Shown here piece by piece: positions 40,358-43,216 of a DNA stretch of 43,216 bases. Made by a program: the position numbers and the translations under genes. Origin of the DNA: Bacteroidales bacterium UBA5536 (GTDB lineage Bacteria > Bacteroidota > Bacteroidia > Bacteroidales > F082); the NCBI GenBank assembly GCA_002426795.1, contig DINQ01000007.1:1-43216 (forward strand), written 5' to 3'. The notes beneath the pieces are model-generated. The model was not told where the DNA came from. It saw only the letters and a program-made list of their open reading frames with translations, and did not search any database. The stretch's first letter is position 1; each line of letters starts with the position of its first letter.

Positions 40358-41998
40358 ATGATGCGCTTCAACAAACTTTTCCTCTCAGGCATACTGTTTA
40401 TCTTGTTATTTACTGCCTGCAAACCTACCGAAAAAAACGAGCCAGCCTATTTCGACTGGAACAATGCCACTGTGTATTTCATGTTGACTGACCGCTTTCA
40501 GAATGGCGATCCATCTAATGATGTCAACTTCGACCGCACCGCTCCCACCAAAGATTTGCGCCGGTTCAAAGGTGGCGACCTCAAAGGCATCACGCAGAAA
40601 ATTCAGGAAGGCTATTTCGACAGGCTGGGGATCGATGTACTCTGGTTTTCGCCGGTGAATGAGCAAATTCATGGCTTTGTGGATGAAGGACAAGGCGACA
40701 CCTACGCCTATCATGGTTATTGGATTCGCGACTGGACCAGCATTGAGCCCAACTGGGGCACACGCGAAGAGTTGAAACAGCTGGTAGATGAAGCCCACAA
40801 GCATGGCATCCGCGTGATGATGGATGTGGTAATCAACCACACCGGTCCGGTGACGGAACTCGATCCGGTTTGGCCATCTGATTGGGTGCGCACCGAACCC
40901 CAGTGCACCTATCAGGATTACGAAACAACCATCTTTTGCACGCTGGTGAAGAACCTGCCCGACGTCATCACCGAGCAAACAGCTGAGGTAGATGTGCCAC
41001 AGGCGCTGAAAGATAAATGGGAAAAGGAAGGCCGTCTCGAAAAAGAAATGGCGGAACTCGACGCCTTCTTTTCACGCACCGGCTATCCGCGCACGCCACG
41101 CTACTACATCATCAAATGGATCACCGACTACATCCGACAGTTCGGCATTGATGGATTCAGGGTCGATACGGTGAAACATACGGAGGGAGATGTTTGGTCT
41201 GACCTGTCAGATGAAGCCCGTATTGCCTTCGAAGATTGGAAAAAGGCCAATCAGGAAGCCCTGCAAAAAGACCAGCCCTTCTTTATGCTGGCCGAGACAT
41301 ACAACTATAACGCGATGAATGGCAAGGACTTCGACTTCGGCGATACACTCGTCAACTACTTCAATCATGGCTTCGACAGCCAGATCAACTTCGGGTTCAA
41401 AGGCGATGCCAACAAAAGCTATGAAGCACTTTTTTCGGCCTATTCCGACCTACTCAATACAGGTGCGTTAAATGATGTAACTTTTATGAACTACATCAGC
41501 TCACACGACGACAGCTGGCCTTTCGACAAAGAACGCAAGCGCACCTACGAGTCGGCTACCAAGCTGTTGCTCAGTCCGGGACAAACACAGATTTACTATG
41601 GTGACGAAACAGCGCGTCCGCTCATCATCGAAGGTGCTTTGGGCGATGTGAACCTGCGCGGCATGATGAACTGGGGTGAAAACCCTGAGCTGCTGGCACA
41701 CTGGCAGAAGCTGGGACAGTTTCGTCACAGGCATCCTGCGGTGGGAGCTGGCGTGCATCAGATGCTTAGCGAAAGTCCGTATTTCTTCAGTCGCACCTAC
41801 AACAAAAACAACTTCACAGATAAAGTCCTGATCGGGCTCGATTTACCCAAAACGACTGTTTCCGTTGCTGTAGGTGATCTTTTTGCTGAAGGCACAAAAT
41901 TGTTTGATGCATACGGACAAAAGCCCTACACCGTTAAAAAAGGTTCAGTTGAGGTAACGACCGAAAAAGGCATTGTGCTGTTGGAAAAAGCCCATTAG
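40358..41998 (+). CDS. Lipoprotein alpha-amylase family enzyme (GH13)
   Basis: The 546-residue protein (ATG 40358) begins with a lipoprotein signal (ILFILLFTAC, lipid-modified C21). The GH13 barrel has region I DVVINH (156-161), region II GFRVDTVKH with nucleophile D270, region III MLAETYN with acid/base E313, and region IV ISSHDD (D384). An insertion between regions I and II (about 170-250) and the N-terminal YFMLTDRFQNGDPSND resemble periplasmic/extracellular amylases such as MalS or cyclomaltodextrinase-like enzymes. It would cleave alpha-1,4-glucans at the cell surface or in the periplasm. It is not part of a sus cluster here, has its own promoter, and is convergent with the next gene. 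Confidence 0.88.
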   Translation: MMRFNKLFLSGILFILLFTACKPTEKNEPAYFDWNNATVYFMLTDRFQNGDPSNDVNFDRTAPTKDLRRFKGGDLKGITQKIQEGYFDRLGIDVLWFSPVNEQIHGFVDEGQGDTYAYHGYWIRDWTSIEPNWGTREELKQLVDEAHKHGIRVMMDVVINHTGPVTELDPVWPSDWVRTEPQCTYQDYETTIFCTLVKNLPDVITEQTAEVDVPQALKDKWEKEGRLEKEMAELDAFFSRTGYPRTPRYYIIKWITDYIRQFGIDGFRVDTVKHTEGDVWSDLSDEARIAFEDWKKANQEALQKDQPFFMLAETYNYNAMNGKDFDFGDTLVNYFNHGFDSQINFGFKGDANKSYEALFSAYSDLLNTGALNDVTFMNYISSHDDSWPFDKERKRTYESATKLLLSPGQTQIYYGDETARPLIIEGALGDVNLRGMMNWGENPELLAHWQKLGQFRHRHPAVGAGVHQMLSESPYFFSRTYNKNNFTDKVLIGLDLPKTTVSVAVGDLFAEGTKLFDAYGQKPYTVKKGSVEVTTEKGIVLLEKAH

Positions 41999-42004
41999 GC
42001 TTTT
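41986..42004. terminator. Small bidirectional terminator shared by two convergent genes
   Basis: AAAAGCC-CATTA-GGCTTTT is a perfect 7-bp stem that includes the amylase stop codon and the last bases of the opposing gene's region. It ends in a T-run on each strand. The stem is weak (three G/C pairs). Confidence 0.5.
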
Positions 42005-43118
42005 ACCGTGTACGTAAAATTTTCTGGTAGTCGGTGCCGGATTCCGTTTGCAAAACCAGCAAATACAATCCGGGCTCGATATTGGCCGGCCACCATTCTG
42101 CCTGATAGTCTCCCGGGGTGAAATCACCCGTTGCCAGTGTCTCCAGCAGACGGCCGTTCAGGTCGTACACCATGAGTTGGGCATTCGTCGGGCTGTCGAT
42201 GTGAAACGAAATCTTCGTGGAAGCCACAAAAGGATTGGGCGATGCTGCTTTGAGTTGACCTGCTGCAACCAGCTGGTCGCTGAGGGAGCTGGCCGACATG
42301 TCCGGACTTCCGGCATTGACCCAGGCGGTGTAGATCAGTTCGGCCAATTTATGCGAAGCACTGCTGAACAAAGAAATAGTAAAGTTTTGCGTTTTTGCCC
42401 AGAGTGCCTGTCTGTAAGCAGTTGAGCTGGTGTTTCCGGCGATGGCACGGGCATAGTCGTCAGCAGCCAATACGGAATCGACATAAGGGTAATTCGCGTA
42501 AAGATAGCTAAACACATAGCTGTTTACATCTTCAACCACTTCCACATCTGATCCTTCATAAACAAACTGACTGATATAGGCGTTCACCATGGTAGACTCA
42601 TAGCGGGAGTGAATGCCGGTATTGCCCGAATACTGTCCGTTGTAGTTGCGTGTGATATGCATGGGCATATGGCCATCGGCTACATAATGCCCCAGGTCGG
42701 CAGCAAACAACACTGCTTTGTCCCAGTCGGCGCGCTCGAAACAGGCCTGCAACGAGTCAAAGGATCTGATCGTAGCCCAGGGCAGGATACCGTTGTCGTA
42801 CACAAAGGTGGCACCATGTGCTGCAACAACAGAATCCAGCGTGGATGGGATGCGTCCCGTATTCAAAAACTCAGGATAGTTGTCGATATCGATATAGTGT
42901 TTGGGGCCTTCGTTGGGATCCCAGGCTTTGCGGATGTCGGCATCGGACGCATGATCGGCTAAAATGCTGATCCAGTCGTTGAACTGTGCCATCTCGGTAT
43001 TGAAAGAAAGTCCGGAAGCGGTATTGATTTTGTAATGTCCTGTCGATCCCCAGCTACTGAGAATGAGGGTAAGACCTATAAGAGCAATGCCCACAAAGAG
43101 CGATTTGATTTTTGTCAT
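42003..43118 (-). CDS. Secreted zinc-dependent phospholipase C / S1-P1 nuclease-like protein with T9SS tail
   Basis: The 371-residue protein has a signal peptide (about 1-22) followed directly by WGSTGHYKIN (W23, H28). This is the processed N-terminal Trp typical of the zinc PLC/S1-P1 nuclease fold, where the free N-terminus binds metal. Further ligand-type residues are HASDADIRKAW (H56), GPKHYIDIDNYPEF (H74) and ADLGHYVADGHMPMH (H144, D148, H154). Residues about 290-371 (LKAASPNPFVAS, LMVYDLNGRLLETL, PGLYLLVLQ, YQKILRTR) are a T9SS type A tail, so the enzyme should reach the cell surface. Whether it cleaves nucleic acid or phospholipid cannot be decided. The stop lies 4 bp from that of the amylase gene. 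Confidence 0.82.
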   Translation of the reverse strand: MTKIKSLFVGIALIGLTLILSSWGSTGHYKINTASGLSFNTEMAQFNDWISILADHASDADIRKAWDPNEGPKHYIDIDNYPEFLNTGRIPSTLDSVVAAHGATFVYDNGILPWATIRSFDSLQACFERADWDKAVLFAADLGHYVADGHMPMHITRNYNGQYSGNTGIHSRYESTMVNAYISQFVYEGSDVEVVEDVNSYVFSYLYANYPYVDSVLAADDYARAIAGNTSSTAYRQALWAKTQNFTISLFSSASHKLAELIYTAWVNAGSPDMSASSLSDQLVAAGQLKAASPNPFVASTKISFHIDSPTNAQLMVYDLNGRLLETLATGDFTPGDYQAEWWPANIEPGLYLLVLQTESGTDYQKILRTR

Positions 43119-43138
43119 GCTGAAAGCTGATTAGCATG

Positions 43139-43146
43139 CAAAGATA
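43139..43146 (-). promoter_or_regulatory. Candidate -7 box of the PLC/P1 nuclease-like gene
   Basis: The minus strand reads TATCTTTG, 20 bp upstream of the ATG at 43118. The place where a -33 element should be is taken by the heptamer array. Confidence 0.45.
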
Positions 43147-43153
43147 GGGGAAA

Positions 43154-43188
43154 AGTTGGAAGTTGGAAGTTGGAAGTTAGAAGTCCGG
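43154..43188 (+). repeat. Heptamer array (AGTTGGA type), five units
   Basis: AGTTGGA three times, then AGTTAGA and AGTCCGG. It belongs to the same family as the arrays at 21-24 kb and combines the GTTA and GTCC variants in one array. It lies upstream of the PLC/P1-like gene, at the window edge. Confidence 0.85.
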
Positions 43189-43216
43189 AGAAGATGGTTC
43201 GACCCCCTATAAACTG

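Overview
The window comes from a member of the Bacteroidota, most likely a free-living or environmental Bacteroidales-type organism. The evidence is three type IX secretion (T9SS) C-terminal tails, a TonB-dependent receptor with a carboxypeptidase-like N-terminal domain, two DUF6090-type membrane proteins, and promoters of the Bacteroidota TTG-N19-21-TAnnTTTG kind in front of several genes. No rRNA, tRNA, CRISPR array or prophage was seen.

Layout. 1-2200: a broken T9SS-tail fragment and an intact secreted seven-repeat (probably beta-propeller) T9SS protein, both tied to copies of a 55-bp REP-like repeat. 2228-10476: a sucrose-type catabolic locus on the minus strand (TonB receptor, MFS sugar symporter, PfkB fructokinase, GH13_18 sucrose phosphorylase) divergent from a LacI regulator, with a strong double LacI operator between them. 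The logic is import across the outer membrane, import across the inner membrane, phosphorolysis to glucose-1-phosphate plus fructose, and phosphorylation of fructose. 10513-14224: a YqhD-type aldehyde reductase, a DUF6090 protein, a membrane protein/XRE regulator pair with its own promoter and palindromes, and an orphan HutD protein. 14293-21121: a five-PAS hybrid histidine kinase, a lipoprotein esterase and an acyl-CoA synthetase.

21122-26432 is the most repeat-rich part. dinB (Pol IV), a 23S-IVS type four-helix protein, a LexA/CI-like S24 repressor and a fatty acid desaturase are separated by degenerate tandem arrays of 7-bp units (GAAGTTA, GAAGTCC, TACTGCC types) in opposing orientations. 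Next comes a REP-associated tyrosine transposase (RAYT) preceded by two mirror-image pairs of REP palindromes.

26747-36087 is a run of same-strand genes: a DnaQ exonuclease/GIY-YIG nuclease fusion, glutaminase, a TetM/TetQ-type ribosomal protection GTPase, and, 2 bp behind it, a 1649-residue tandem UvrA with four ABC ATPase modules and no room for the UvrB-binding domain. The last two look like a single stress or drug-protection operon and are the strongest candidate for an unusual system. 36178-43118 holds a TrhA/hemolysin III protein, a secreted unknown, the second DUF6090 protein, an outer-membrane barrel-like protein, a lipoprotein alpha-amylase and a zinc phospholipase C/S1-P1 nuclease-like protein with a T9SS tail.

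All functions are read from motifs and family resemblance; no database search was run.
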